From positions 214,530-278,529 of the forward strand of contig NZ_RQIH01000011.1 of the NCBI RefSeq assembly GCF_003939025.1: a stretch of DNA of 64,000 nt, in the 5' to 3' direction. A program made the translations under genes and the position numbers. Each line of letters starts with the position of its first letter. Position 1 is the first letter of the stretch. Shown piece after piece: positions 54,182 to 63,698 of the stretch. A model generated the notes under the pieces. It was given only the letters and a program-made list of their open reading frames with translations, made no database searches and was not told where the DNA came from. The stretch is from Rhizobium sophoriradicis. GTDB taxonomy: Bacteria; Pseudomonadota; Alphaproteobacteria; Rhizobiales; Rhizobiaceae.

Positions 54182-55186
54182 ATGTTGCGTTTTTTCATCG
54201 GCCGCCTTGCGGTGCTGATCCCGACATTCCTCGGCGTTTCCCTGATTGCCTTCTCGTTCATCCGCCTGCTCCCCGGCGATCCCGTCATGCTGCTCTCGGG
54301 TGAGCGTGTCATGGCTCCGGAGCGGCACGCCCAGATCATGCACGACCTCGGCTTCGACCGGCCCATGTATGTGCAATATTTCGATTATCTCGGAAAAGTG
54401 CTGCAGGGCGATCTCGGTACCTCGATCGTCACCAAGCGACCAGTGCTCGGCGAATTCCTGACGCTGTTTCCGGCGACGCTGGAGCTTTCCTTCTGCGCCA
54501 TCATCCTCGCCGTCTGTCTTGGCGTGCCCGCCGGCATCTTTGCCGCCGTCAAGCGAGGCACGTGGTTCGATCAAAGCGTGATGGGCATCGCCCTGGTCGG
54601 CTATTCCATGCCGATATTCTGGTGGGGCCTGCTGCTGATCATCTTCTTCTCCGGCTATCTCGGCTGGACGCCGGTGTCCGGCCGCATTTCGCTGATGTAT
54701 TTCTTCAAGCCGGTGACCGGCTTCATGCTGATCGACAGCCTGCTGTCGGGTCAGAAGGGGGCGTTTGCCTCGGCCGTCAGCTATCTCATCCTGCCGACCA
54801 TCGTGCTCGCAACCATCCCGCTTGCCGTCATCGCGCGCCAGACGCGCTCGGCGATGCTCGAGGTTCTCGGCGAGGACTATGTCCGAACGGCGCGCTCGAA
54901 AGGCCTGAAGCCGCTGCGCGTCGTCGGCGTGCACGCGCTGCGTAATGCGATGATCCCTGTTATCACCACCATCGGCTTGCAGATCGGCGTTCTTCTTGCC
55001 GGCGCCATCCTCACCGAGACGATCTTCTCGTGGCCGGGCATCGGCAAATGGATGGTCGATTCGGTGTTCAAACGCGATTACGCCGTGGTTCAGGGCGGCC
55101 TTCTGCTGATCGCCGGCGTCATCATGCTGGTCAATCTGATTGTTGATGTCCTTTACGGCTTCATCAATCCGCGCATTCGTTACTAG
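54182..55186 (+). CDS. dppB: Dipeptide ABC transporter permease
   Basis: Membrane protein of 334 residues with six predicted helices. MLRFFIGRLAVLIPTFLGVS and LIAFSFIRLLPGDPVMLL are the DppB/OppB N-terminus; the EAA loop is EDYVRTARSKGLKPLRVVGVHALRNAMIPV. It forms the channel with DppC. It sits 87 bases after dppA, across the hairpin, and 9 bases before dppC. Confidence 0.95.
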   Translation: MLRFFIGRLAVLIPTFLGVSLIAFSFIRLLPGDPVMLLSGERVMAPERHAQIMHDLGFDRPMYVQYFDYLGKVLQGDLGTSIVTKRPVLGEFLTLFPATLELSFCAIILAVCLGVPAGIFAAVKRGTWFDQSVMGIALVGYSMPIFWWGLLLIIFFSGYLGWTPVSGRISLMYFFKPVTGFMLIDSLLSGQKGAFASAVSYLILPTIVLATIPLAVIARQTRSAMLEVLGEDYVRTARSKGLKPLRVVGVHALRNAMIPVITTIGLQIGVLLAGAILTETIFSWPGIGKWMVDSVFKRDYAVVQGGLLLIAGVIMLVNLIVDVLYGFINPRIRY

Positions 55187-55195
55187 GAGCGGTCC

Positions 55196-56086
55196 ATGAG
55201 CACGGTCACCGTCAAAACCGGCCAGCCCTCCGCTCTTGCGGAATTCTGGCATTACTTCTCCCGCAACAAGGGCGCCGTCATCGGCCTCGCGATTTTCATC
55301 CTCATTCTGGTCGTTGCTGTCTTCGCGCCGGTCTTTGCGCCGCATGCGCCGAACGAGCAGAACCGTGAGGCGCTGCTGGCCGTGCCCGCCTGGATGGAGG
55401 CTGGCAGCATCTCCTTCCCGCTCGGAACCGATGCCGTCGGCCGCGATATCCTCTCGCGCCTGATTTACGGCGCGCGCTTCTCGCTCTTCATCGGCGTCGT
55501 CGTCGTCACGCTTTCAGTCATCTGCGGCGTTCTGATCGGCCTGGTGGCCGGCTATTTCCGCGGCAGGATCGATACGGCGATCATGCGGCTGATGGATATC
55601 ATCCTGGCCTTCCCGTCGTTGCTGCTCGCTCTCGTGCTGGTGGCGGTGCTCGGCCCTGGTCTTACCAATGCGATGATTGCGATTTCGCTGGTCAACCAGC
55701 CGCATTTCGTGCGGCTGACGCGCGCCTCGGTCATTTCGGAGCGCGAGAAGGAATATGTCATCGCCTCGCGTGTCGCCGGTGCCGGCACGCTGCGCCTGAT
55801 GTTCAAGACGATCCTGCCGAACTGTCTCGGCCCGCTGATCGTGCAGGCGACGCTCGCCTTTTCGGCGGCGATTCTCGACGCCGCGGCTCTCGGCTTCCTC
55901 GGAATGGGCGCTCAGCCGCCGACACCCGAATGGGGCACGATGCTTGCCGAATCGCGTGAGTTCATCTCGCGCGCCTGGTGGGTGGTGACATTCCCGGGCC
56001 TTGCTATCCTCATCATCGTTCTCGCCATCAACCTGATGGGCGACGGCCTGCGCGATGCGCTTGACCCCAAGCTGAAGAGGTCGTGA
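55196..56086 (+). CDS. dppC: Dipeptide ABC transporter permease
   Basis: Second permease, 296 residues. The FSRNKGAVIGLAIFILILVV helix, PLGTDAVGRDILSRLIYGAR and the EAA loop EKEYVIASRVAGAGTLRLMFKTILPN are DppC hallmarks. Its stop overlaps the dppD ATG (ATGA-type), giving translational coupling. Confidence 0.95.
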   Translation: MSTVTVKTGQPSALAEFWHYFSRNKGAVIGLAIFILILVVAVFAPVFAPHAPNEQNREALLAVPAWMEAGSISFPLGTDAVGRDILSRLIYGARFSLFIGVVVVTLSVICGVLIGLVAGYFRGRIDTAIMRLMDIILAFPSLLLALVLVAVLGPGLTNAMIAISLVNQPHFVRLTRASVISEREKEYVIASRVAGAGTLRLMFKTILPNCLGPLIVQATLAFSAAILDAAALGFLGMGAQPPTPEWGTMLAESREFISRAWWVVTFPGLAILIIVLAINLMGDGLRDALDPKLKRS

Positions 56087-57098
56087 TGCCACTTCTCGAA
56101 ATCGAAAAGCTGACCGTCGAATTCCAGACCTCTTCCGGTCTCTTCCGCGCCGTCGACGGCGTCTCGCTTGCCTGCGACAAGGGTGAGATCCTCTCGGTCG
56201 TCGGTGAATCCGGCTCGGGCAAATCCGTCGCCATGCTTGCGCTGATGGGGCTTCTGCCCTGGACGGCGAAGATCACCGCCGATCGCATGCAGTTCGACGG
56301 CCAGGATCTGCGCGGCATTTCCGGCCGCCAGCGCCGCAGGATCGTCGGCAAGGACATGGCGATGATCTTCCAGGAGCCGATGTCGAGCCTCAACCCGTGC
56401 TTCACGGTCGGCTTCCAGCTGGGCGAGACATTGCGTGTCCATATGGGCCTCAACCGGAAGGAGCGCCGAGAACGCTCGATCGAGCTGCTGAACCTCGTCG
56501 GCATTCCGGCGCCGGAAGATCGGCTGTCGAACTTCCCGCACCAGATGTCGGGCGGCATGAGCCAGCGCGTGATGATCGCCATGGCGCTTGCGTGCAATCC
56601 GAAGCTCCTGATCGCCGACGAGCCGACGACCGCGCTCGACGTGACGATCCAGGCGCAGATCCTCGATCTGCTGGTGCGCCTGCAGAAAGAGCAGGGCATG
56701 GCGCTGGTGCTGATCACCCACGATATGGGTGTCGTTGCCGAAACCGCCGAGCGCGTGCAGGTGCAATATGCCGGCCAGAAGGTGGAGGAGCAGCCGGTGA
56801 AGGCGCTGTTCCGAGATCCGCACCACCCCTATACGGCCGCCCTGCTCGCCGCCCTGCCGGAGCGGGCCAGAGTCGGCCAGCGCCTTCCCTCGATCGCCGG
56901 CGTCGTCCCCGGCCAGCATGGCCGCCCGACAGGCTGTCTGTTCGCGCCGCGCTGCGGCTACGCCACGGTCGAATGCGATCGCGGTGTCGTGCGCCAGGGG
57001 CCAGAGCTCGGACTGGCATTGTGCAATTATCCTTTGAAGGACGGCAAGCCGCTCGGGCATCCCGGCGTCATGGCCAATGTTACTGCAGGAGACCTGGT

Positions 57099-57102
<4 letters not shown>
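56083..57102 (+). CDS. dppD: Dipeptide ABC transporter ATP-binding protein
   Basis: ATPase of 339 residues: Walker A GESGSGKSVAMLALMGLL, Q-loop AMIFQEPMSSLNPC, signature MSGGMSQRVMIAMALAC, Walker B LLIADEPTTALDVTIQ, and switch ITHDMGVVAE. The C-terminal oligopeptide domain has the Cys-rich CLFAPRCGYATVEC motif. It pairs with DppF and overlaps its start codon. Confidence 0.95.
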
Positions 57103-58052
<950 letters not shown>

Positions 58053-58079
58053 GCGGGAAGCCGGAGCCTCGGAGGGATC

Positions 58080-58619
58080 ATGCCGGAAGAGCGGTTGAAC
58101 GAGCCCCATGCGATCATCGTCATGGGGGTCAGCGGCTGCGGCAAGTCCTCCGTCGGTGAGAAGCTGGCGGCAGCCCTGCAGCTCGCCTTCATCGAAGGCG
58201 ATGCGCTGCATCCGGCCGCCAATGTCGAGAAGATGTCGAAGGGCGTTCCGCTGACCGACGAGGACAGGATGCCCTGGCTCGATCGCATCGGCGAAGACAT
58301 CCGGGCCTCGCTGGAAAAAAGCGAGGGCATCATCGTCTCCTGCTCCGCGCTGAAGCGCATCTATCGCGACAGGCTGCGGGCTGCGGCTGGCGGCAACCTG
58401 TTCTTCGTTTACCTCGAAGGCTCCAAGGCGCTGCTGACCAAACGGATGGGCGAGCGCAAGGGCCATTTCATGCCGGTCTCGCTGCTCGAAAGCCAGCTGG
58501 CGACGCTGGAGGTGCCGACAGGCGAGCAAGGCGTCGTCGCCGTCGATATCGACGATACGATCGACGGCATTGCGGCAACAGCGCTCAGGGCCCTTGCCTC
58601 CCTCGGGGTCATGGGTTGA
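58080..58619 (+). CDS. gntK: Gluconokinase
   Basis: Phosphorylates gluconate to 6-phosphogluconate, the substrate of Edd. The 179-residue P-loop protein has IIVMGVSGCGKSSVGEKLA, FIEGDALHPAANVEKMSKG and the lid region CSALKRIYRDRLR. It follows dppF by 27 bases and may be transcribed with it, though their functions are unrelated. Its 3' end overlaps the convergent oxidase gene by 11 bases. Confidence 0.93.
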   Translation: MPEERLNEPHAIIVMGVSGCGKSSVGEKLAAALQLAFIEGDALHPAANVEKMSKGVPLTDEDRMPWLDRIGEDIRASLEKSEGIIVSCSALKRIYRDRLRAAAGGNLFFVYLEGSKALLTKRMGERKGHFMPVSLLESQLATLEVPTGEQGVVAVDIDDTIDGIAATALRALASLGVMG

Positions 58620-59856
58620 AACGCTCAGGCGAATAGGCCGCAATATCGATGAATGGTTTTTCGCCGGTGATGAGTTCGGCCAGCACGCGGCCGGTCACCG
58701 GCCCGAGCGTCAGCCCGTGATGGGCATGGCCGAAAGCGAACCACAGGCCTTGATGGCGCGGCGCTTTGCCTATGATCGGCATCATGTCAGGCGTGCATGG
58801 ACGCGCGCCCATCCACGGTTCGGGGTCGAGCCTGTCGCCGAGCGGGAAGGTCGTACGCGCCACGGCTTCGGCCCTGTCGAGCTGGACCGGGGTCTTCGGC
58901 GCGTCGAGCGTTGCGAACTCCGCTCCCGTCGTCAGCCGGATGCCGCGCCGCATCGGCGCCAGGAGATAGCCACGTTCCGCATCGAGCATCCAGTTGTTGA
59001 GCACGGCAGCGCCCTTGGCGGCATAATGCATGTGATAGCCGCGCTTGACGCCGAGCGGGAAGGAATAGCCGAGCCGGCGTGTTGCGACGGCCGCCCAGGG
59101 GCCGAGCGCGATCACCGCATCCTCGGCTTCGAGCGCGCCCTCTACCGTCATCATCTTCCAGCCGGAGCCGAATTGGCCGAATGAGGCGGCGTCACCGGTG
59201 ACGAAGCGGCCGCCGAGGCTTTCGAAATAGCGGCGATAGGCTGAGGTCAGCGCATGTGGGTCGAGCACTGACCAGGGATCGCGCCAGCGGATGCCGCCGG
59301 CAAAATCGCCTGTCATGTCGGGCTCCACGCCGGAGATATCGGCCGGGCTCAGGCTGTCATAGTCCACCCCGAATTCATTCTGCCAGAGTGCTGCCTCCGC
59401 CAGGGCCTGGTCGCGCTTGGCCTCAGTCCGGAAAAGCTTTATCCAGCCATCCCTGCGGATCAGCGCTTCGGCGTTTGACGCCTCGATCAGATCCTTGTGT
59501 TCGGCAATCGAATGTTCGATCAGCGGCGCATAGGCCCGGGTGATGACCGCATGGCGCCGGGCGTTCGAATTCCACCAGTAACGGGCGAGAAAGGCGATCT
59601 GGCTCGGCAGCGTGCTGAGGTGATAATGCGCATCGATGCGGTTGTTGAGCGCATAGCGCAGCAACAGGCTGAGCTGCTGGGGAAAGCCGTAGGGCGCGAC
59701 ACCTTCGCGCTGGATCAGGCCGGCATTGCCGAAGGAGGTTTCGCTGCCCGGATCCTTGCGGTCGATCAGCGTCACCTGCCGGCCGCGCCGCTGAAGATGG
59801 ATGGCCGCCGAGACCCCGACGATGCCGGCGCCGAGCACGATTGCGTTTTTGGTCAT
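58609..59856 (-). CDS. DadA-type FAD-dependent amino-acid dehydrogenase/oxidase
   Basis: Flavoenzyme of 415 residues. NAIVLGAGIVGVSAAIHLQRRGRQVTLIDR is the FAD-binding motif, followed by GSETSFGNAGLIQREGVAP, a DadA hallmark; the C-terminus contains GARPCTPDMMPIIG and FGHAHHGLTLGPVTGR. ATG 59856 (MTKN) is chosen; ATG 59862 is equally possible, and a longer frame reaches 59925. It would oxidise D-amino acids or N-substituted amino acids. It lies 70 bases after the ICMT gene and may belong to that transcript. Confidence 0.85.
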   Translation of the reverse strand: MTKNAIVLGAGIVGVSAAIHLQRRGRQVTLIDRKDPGSETSFGNAGLIQREGVAPYGFPQQLSLLLRYALNNRIDAHYHLSTLPSQIAFLARYWWNSNARRHAVITRAYAPLIEHSIAEHKDLIEASNAEALIRRDGWIKLFRTEAKRDQALAEAALWQNEFGVDYDSLSPADISGVEPDMTGDFAGGIRWRDPWSVLDPHALTSAYRRYFESLGGRFVTGDAASFGQFGSGWKMMTVEGALEAEDAVIALGPWAAVATRRLGYSFPLGVKRGYHMHYAAKGAAVLNNWMLDAERGYLLAPMRRGIRLTTGAEFATLDAPKTPVQLDRAEAVARTTFPLGDRLDPEPWMGARPCTPDMMPIIGKAPRHQGLWFAFGHAHHGLTLGPVTGRVLAELITGEKPFIDIAAYSPERFNP

Positions 59857-59925
59857 TCCCATTCCGCTTTGTTGTCGGGGTGAAAATGCTCCCGCCGATA
59901 TTGCCGCGCAAACGAAAAATCGCAT

Positions 59926-60429
59926 TCATTTCACAATCATTACGCTTTTCAGTGCGGCATTTTCGGCCTTCATGCGGACAAGGAGGGCGCAAGCGTTGAG
60001 AAGTGAAAAGCCGATCGCGTAAAGCGGCAGCCCGAAGACGAGAGGAAGGGCGACGATCTCGCCGACGACGATTGCGTAGTTCGGATGCCGCAGGAAGCGA
60101 TAGGGACCTGACGTCACGAGCGGCGCGCCGGGCAGGATAATGATCCGCGTCGTCCAGCGGTCCTTCAGTGTCGCCAGCACCCAGAGCCGCAGTGCCTGCA
60201 GCACCATGAACACCGCAAGCCAGAAGAGATCGACCGGCCTGCCCGGCGCCAGCAGCCAGAGGCCGATGATCCACCCGGCATGCAGCGCCACCATGGCGGG
60301 GTAGTGCTCCGGCGCCACTTCCCTGCCGCCTCTGGCGAGAAGGGCGGCAGTGTTGCGCCGGGCAAGCACGAGCTCGCCAAGCCGCTGCAGCGTCACGAAG
60401 GTAAGCAGCGCGATTGACGGCCACATCAT
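59926..60429 (-). CDS. Isoprenylcysteine-carboxyl-methyltransferase-family protein
   Basis: Membrane protein of 167 residues with about four or five helices. The conserved ICMT core is PLVTSGPYRFLRHPNYAIVVGEIVALPLVFG, which binds S-adenosylmethionine. Its ATG overlaps the polyketide synthase stop, so the two are co-translated. In Bacillus BpsB and Streptomyces SrsB, ICMT-like enzymes methylate products of a type III polyketide synthase; the same role is inferred here. Confidence 0.85.
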   Translation of the reverse strand: MMWPSIALLTFVTLQRLGELVLARRNTAALLARGGREVAPEHYPAMVALHAGWIIGLWLLAPGRPVDLFWLAVFMVLQALRLWVLATLKDRWTTRIIILPGAPLVTSGPYRFLRHPNYAIVVGEIVALPLVFGLPLYAIGFSLLNACALLVRMKAENAALKSVMIVK

Positions 60430-61478
60430 GCCGGCCTCCGGAGCGTCACGCAGCTCGCCGAAAAGCCCGGTCCCATGGCGATCATCGCCGAGCGGTCCGG
60501 CAATCCGGCGCGGATCGCCCGCTCCAGCACGAAGAGAATGGTCGGCGACGACATATTGCCGTAGTCGGCAAGCACGCCGCGCTCGTGATCGAGAGCGCCC
60601 GGCGTCAGCGACAGCGCGCTCTCCATCGCGGCCAGCACTTTCGTGCCACCGGGATGGCAGATGAAGCGGTCGATATCGTCTGGTGCCAGCCCGTTCCGTG
60701 CCAGAATGGCCTTCACCGCCGGGCCGAGCTCCTGCTCGGCAAAGGGCGGCAGGGCTTGCGCCAGCACGATGCCGAAGCCGCCGTCGTCGATCTTCCAGCC
60801 CATGATATCGAGCGTGTCGGGAAAGAGATGCTCGCCGGTCGATTCCACTTCCGCCAGCCCGCCGTCGCCTGATCGCAACACGCAGGCGGCGGCGCCATCG
60901 CCGAAAAGCGCCGTCGCGATAATGTTCGGCCGCGTCAGCTCGTCGAGGCGGAAGGCGAGCGTACAGAGCTCGATCGAGACGAAGAGCACGACGGCGCCCG
61001 GCCGGCTTCGTGCCAGCCGCGCGGCGATCGCAAAACCCGACACGCCGGCCGCACAGCCGAGCCCGAACACCGGCACCCGCTCGATATCGGCCCTGAAACC
61101 CATCCGGCGGGCCATCTGCGCATCGAGGCTCGGTGTGGTAAAGCCGGTGGAGGAGACCGTCACGACACAGTCGACATCGCCGGCCTCAAGCCCGGCCTGC
61201 TGAAGTGCTGAGCTCGCGGTCTCAGCGAAGAGCCCGCCTGCCACCTCCGCATAGGCCTGCATCCGGTCCTGCCAGCCATGCGCTTCGTCGAACCAGGCAA
61301 GCGGCCGCGCGGCATGACGCTTTCGGATGCCGGCACTGTCGAAGACGCGGGCAAGATGCCGGAAATCCTCGAAACGGTCGGCAAACAGCCGGGCGGAAGC
61401 CTCGAGCGCTTGCTTCTGGAAAATGACATGTTCGGGTGCGGCGACGGCGAGGCTGACGAGTTTTACAGTATCGGTCAC
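60426..61478 (-). CDS. Type III polyketide synthase
   Basis: Chalcone-synthase-fold enzyme of 350 residues from a GTG start preceded by AAGGAGAA. The catalytic triad is visible: Cys142 in VFGLGCAAGVSGF, His275 in RFICHPGGTK and Asn308 in ADYGNMSSPT; GFGIVLAQ is in place of the usual GFG loop. Such enzymes extend a fatty acyl starter with malonyl-CoA to alkylpyrones or alkylresorcinols. It heads an operon with the ICMT gene and perhaps the DadA-like gene. The product is unknown. Confidence 0.92.
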   Translation of the reverse strand: MTDTVKLVSLAVAAPEHVIFQKQALEASARLFADRFEDFRHLARVFDSAGIRKRHAARPLAWFDEAHGWQDRMQAYAEVAGGLFAETASSALQQAGLEAGDVDCVVTVSSTGFTTPSLDAQMARRMGFRADIERVPVFGLGCAAGVSGFAIAARLARSRPGAVVLFVSIELCTLAFRLDELTRPNIIATALFGDGAAACVLRSGDGGLAEVESTGEHLFPDTLDIMGWKIDDGGFGIVLAQALPPFAEQELGPAVKAILARNGLAPDDIDRFICHPGGTKVLAAMESALSLTPGALDHERGVLADYGNMSSPTILFVLERAIRAGLPDRSAMIAMGPGFSASCVTLRRPA

Positions 61479-61538
61479 GGAGTTCTCCTTGTCGTTCCCG
61501 GCGCAACGCTGAGAACACCCGGTCCCGGTAATTTATTC

Positions 61539-61561
61539 GGCTTCGGTGGCTTCACGAAGCC
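61539..61561. promoter_or_regulatory. Inverted repeat in the PKS / TPR divergent promoter region
   Basis: GGCTTCG (61539-61545) and CGAAGCC (61555-61561) lie between the divergent polyketide synthase and TPR genes. It could be an operator or leader hairpin; the factor is unknown. Confidence 0.4.
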
Positions 61562-61645
61562 GTTATGGAGAAAATAGGAGGCGGGCGAATAAAGTCCGGG
61601 GCAGCGGTGTTTTCTCCTCGCAACGTCACTTTCGAGGAGTTTCCC

Positions 61646-62182
61646 ATGACGATCATGACAGCCCGTTTTGCTTCCATCCTTCTCGGCGGCTGCCTTGCCG
61701 CTTTCGTCTTCTCCGGCCCTGTCTTTGCGGTCGGCGATGACAACAGCACGATGCCGACCTGCAAGAAGGGCGAGATCTATGACCAGAAGACCAAGAAATG
61801 CATCAAACAGCAAAGCGCCAACGTCTCGGACGAGAACCGCACCGACTATGCCTATTCGCTGGCCAAGGCCGGCCGCTATGAGGAGGCGCTTGCCATGCTC
61901 GACACGGTCAAGGACCAGAACAGCGCCGAGGTGCTGAATTATCGCGGCTATGCCACCCGCAAGCTCGGCCGCACCGACGAAGGCATCTCCTATTACCTCC
62001 AATCGGTGAAGGTGGATCCGCAATACGCCAAGGTCCGCGAATATCTCGGCGAAGCCTATGTCATCAAGGGCCGGCTCGATCTCGCCAAGGAGCAGTTGAC
62101 GACCATAAAGGCGATCTGCGGCACGGCCTGCGAGGAGTATCAGGATCTGAACGCGGCCATCCTCGATCCGTCGAAGATCTGA
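61646..62182 (+). CDS. Secreted tetratricopeptide-repeat protein
   Basis: Protein of 178 residues from ATG 61646 (GAGGAG upstream). The signal peptide ends at VFA before VGDDNSTMPTCKKGEIYDQK; a short Cys segment is followed by TPR helices (YSLAKAGRYEEALAMLDTVK, GYATRKLGRTDEGISYYLQS, YVIKGRLDLAKEQLTTIK). It is predicted periplasmic and binds unknown partners. It ends 44 bases before the ECF sigma gene and may belong to the same unit. Confidence 0.85.
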   Translation: MTIMTARFASILLGGCLAAFVFSGPVFAVGDDNSTMPTCKKGEIYDQKTKKCIKQQSANVSDENRTDYAYSLAKAGRYEEALAMLDTVKDQNSAEVLNYRGYATRKLGRTDEGISYYLQSVKVDPQYAKVREYLGEAYVIKGRLDLAKEQLTTIKAICGTACEEYQDLNAAILDPSKI

Positions 62183-62226
62183 TTGCCGGCATGGGCGGGA
62201 AGACGGAACCAGAAAGGCATGTGAGA

Positions 62227-62832
62227 ATGTCGGTCGCGTGCGCCTCCTTTCCTGCCTATAGTCGCGCGAGAACGGAATCGCCGGTTCATCCGGCGGCTCC
62301 GAAAAACGCAGGATCGTCGGAGGCGGCCATCGCCAGCGCAGCGGATATCAGGAGCGGCCTGACGGAAAATCTGGCAAGGCTCTGGCGTTATGGTCTTGTT
62401 CTCTCGCATCAGCGCGATGTCGCCGACGACCTAGTGCAGGCGACCTGCCTTCGCGCGCTGGAGCGCGCCGATCAATTCGTCCCCGGCACCCGGCTCGACC
62501 GCTGGCTGTTTTCGATCCTGCATTCGATCTGGCTGAACGAGATCCGCTCGCGCCGGGTGCGCCAGGGCCAGGGTTTCGTCGATGCCGGCGAGGTGCTGAT
62601 CTTCGACGGCGCCCATGATACCGAGACCCATGTGATGGCGGGACAGGTGCTGAAACGGGTGAGCGCGCTGCCCGAGGCGCAGAGAACGGTGGTTTTCCTC
62701 GCCTATGTCGAAGGACTTTCCTATCGCGAGGTTGCAGGCATACTGGATATCCCGATCGGGACCGTGATGAGCCGGCTGGCGGCAGCCCGCGCCAAGCTCG
62801 CCAGTGACGAGCGGGAAGGGGGACGGCAATGA
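62227..62832 (+). CDS. ECF-type RNA polymerase sigma factor
   Basis: Sigma factor of 201 residues from ATG 62227; ATG 62191 gives 12 more residues. Region 2 reads QRDVADDLVQATCLRALERADQF and RLDRWLFSILHSIWLNEIRSR; region 4 reads LPEAQRTVVFLAYVEGLSYREVAGILDIPIGTVMSRL, a clear helix-turn-helix. A Ser/Ala-rich N-terminal extension of about 45 residues precedes region 2. Its stop overlaps the anti-sigma ATG. It is not the EcfG general-stress type as far as can be judged. Confidence 0.92.
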   Translation: MSVACASFPAYSRARTESPVHPAAPKNAGSSEAAIASAADIRSGLTENLARLWRYGLVLSHQRDVADDLVQATCLRALERADQFVPGTRLDRWLFSILHSIWLNEIRSRRVRQGQGFVDAGEVLIFDGAHDTETHVMAGQVLKRVSALPEAQRTVVFLAYVEGLSYREVAGILDIPIGTVMSRLAAARAKLASDEREGGRQ

Positions 62833-63629
62833 ACACGAAACACACCACTCCCTCCGATGAGGACCTGACCGCCTTCATCGATGGCGAACTGACGGCCGAA
62901 CAGGCGGCCCGCATTGAGGCCATTGTGAAGGAAGACGAGCGCGTTGCCGAACGGCTGGAGTTCCTGGCGCGCGCCAGCCTCCCGTTCGAGCAGGCTTTCG
63001 CGCCGCTGCTCCAGGAAGCGCCGCGCGAAAAGCTGGAGGGAATGCTCGACGCCATCCCTGCGCGGGAGGATGCAAAAGCTGTCTCGGCGCCTGCTGCCAG
63101 CCGCCGCCGCTTCCTCGCCGCGCTCGCCGCTGCGCTCGTCGCCGGCATCGCCATCGATCGCGCCGTCCTTGGCCTCGGCAGAGGCTTTTCGGCAAAGGAC
63201 GAAAGCAGCGAATGGCGCGCCGTGGTCGCCGATTACATCTCGCTCTATACCGCGGAAACGCTCGCCGGCCCGTCGCCCGCCTGGGAGTCTCAGGCCGCCC
63301 AACTCGCCCCCCTCGACGAAAAACTCGGCTTGTCGCTCTCTCCCGAAGCCGTCTCGCTTCCGGGCATCGATTTCAAACGCGCCCTGCTGCTGCAATATGA
63401 CGGCAAGCCGCTCGCCCAAATCGCTTATCTCGATCCTGATACCGGGCCGATGGCGCTTTGCATCGTCCGTTCCGATGCCGGCCCCAAAGCGCCGGACCTC
63501 GAAAGCCGCAAAGGCATGAACGTCGTCTACTGGTCGAACGGGAGGCACGCCTTCATGCTGATCGGCCATGCGGCGGCCGACAGGATGGCGGAGATTGCAG
63601 ATGGAGTTCGCGCGAGGGTGGCGGTGTGA
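62829..63629 (+). CDS. Membrane anti-sigma factor
   Basis: Protein of 266 residues. The N-terminal sigma-binding helix is DEDLTAFIDGELTAEQAARI; a membrane helix at about 96-114 (RRFLAALAAALVAGIAIDRA) precedes a periplasmic domain of about 150 residues. There is no HxxxCxxC zinc motif. The 4-base overlap with the sigma gene indicates stoichiometric synthesis. The periplasmic domain presumably senses an envelope signal. Confidence 0.88.
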   Translation: MNTKHTTPSDEDLTAFIDGELTAEQAARIEAIVKEDERVAERLEFLARASLPFEQAFAPLLQEAPREKLEGMLDAIPAREDAKAVSAPAASRRRFLAALAAALVAGIAIDRAVLGLGRGFSAKDESSEWRAVVADYISLYTAETLAGPSPAWESQAAQLAPLDEKLGLSLSPEAVSLPGIDFKRALLLQYDGKPLAQIAYLDPDTGPMALCIVRSDAGPKAPDLESRKGMNVVYWSNGRHAFMLIGHAAADRMAEIADGVRARVAV

Positions 63630-63698
63630 GCTCAATCGAATGTTTACGCGCATTCCTGAAATCCACTACTATAGCGGCATCATACAAGGAATCAGACG

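Noticed and set aside
52541..55345. Open frame of 934 codons on the minus strand across dppA-dppC
   Set aside because: Antisense shadow of GC-rich genes; the plus-strand genes have signal peptide and transporter motifs.
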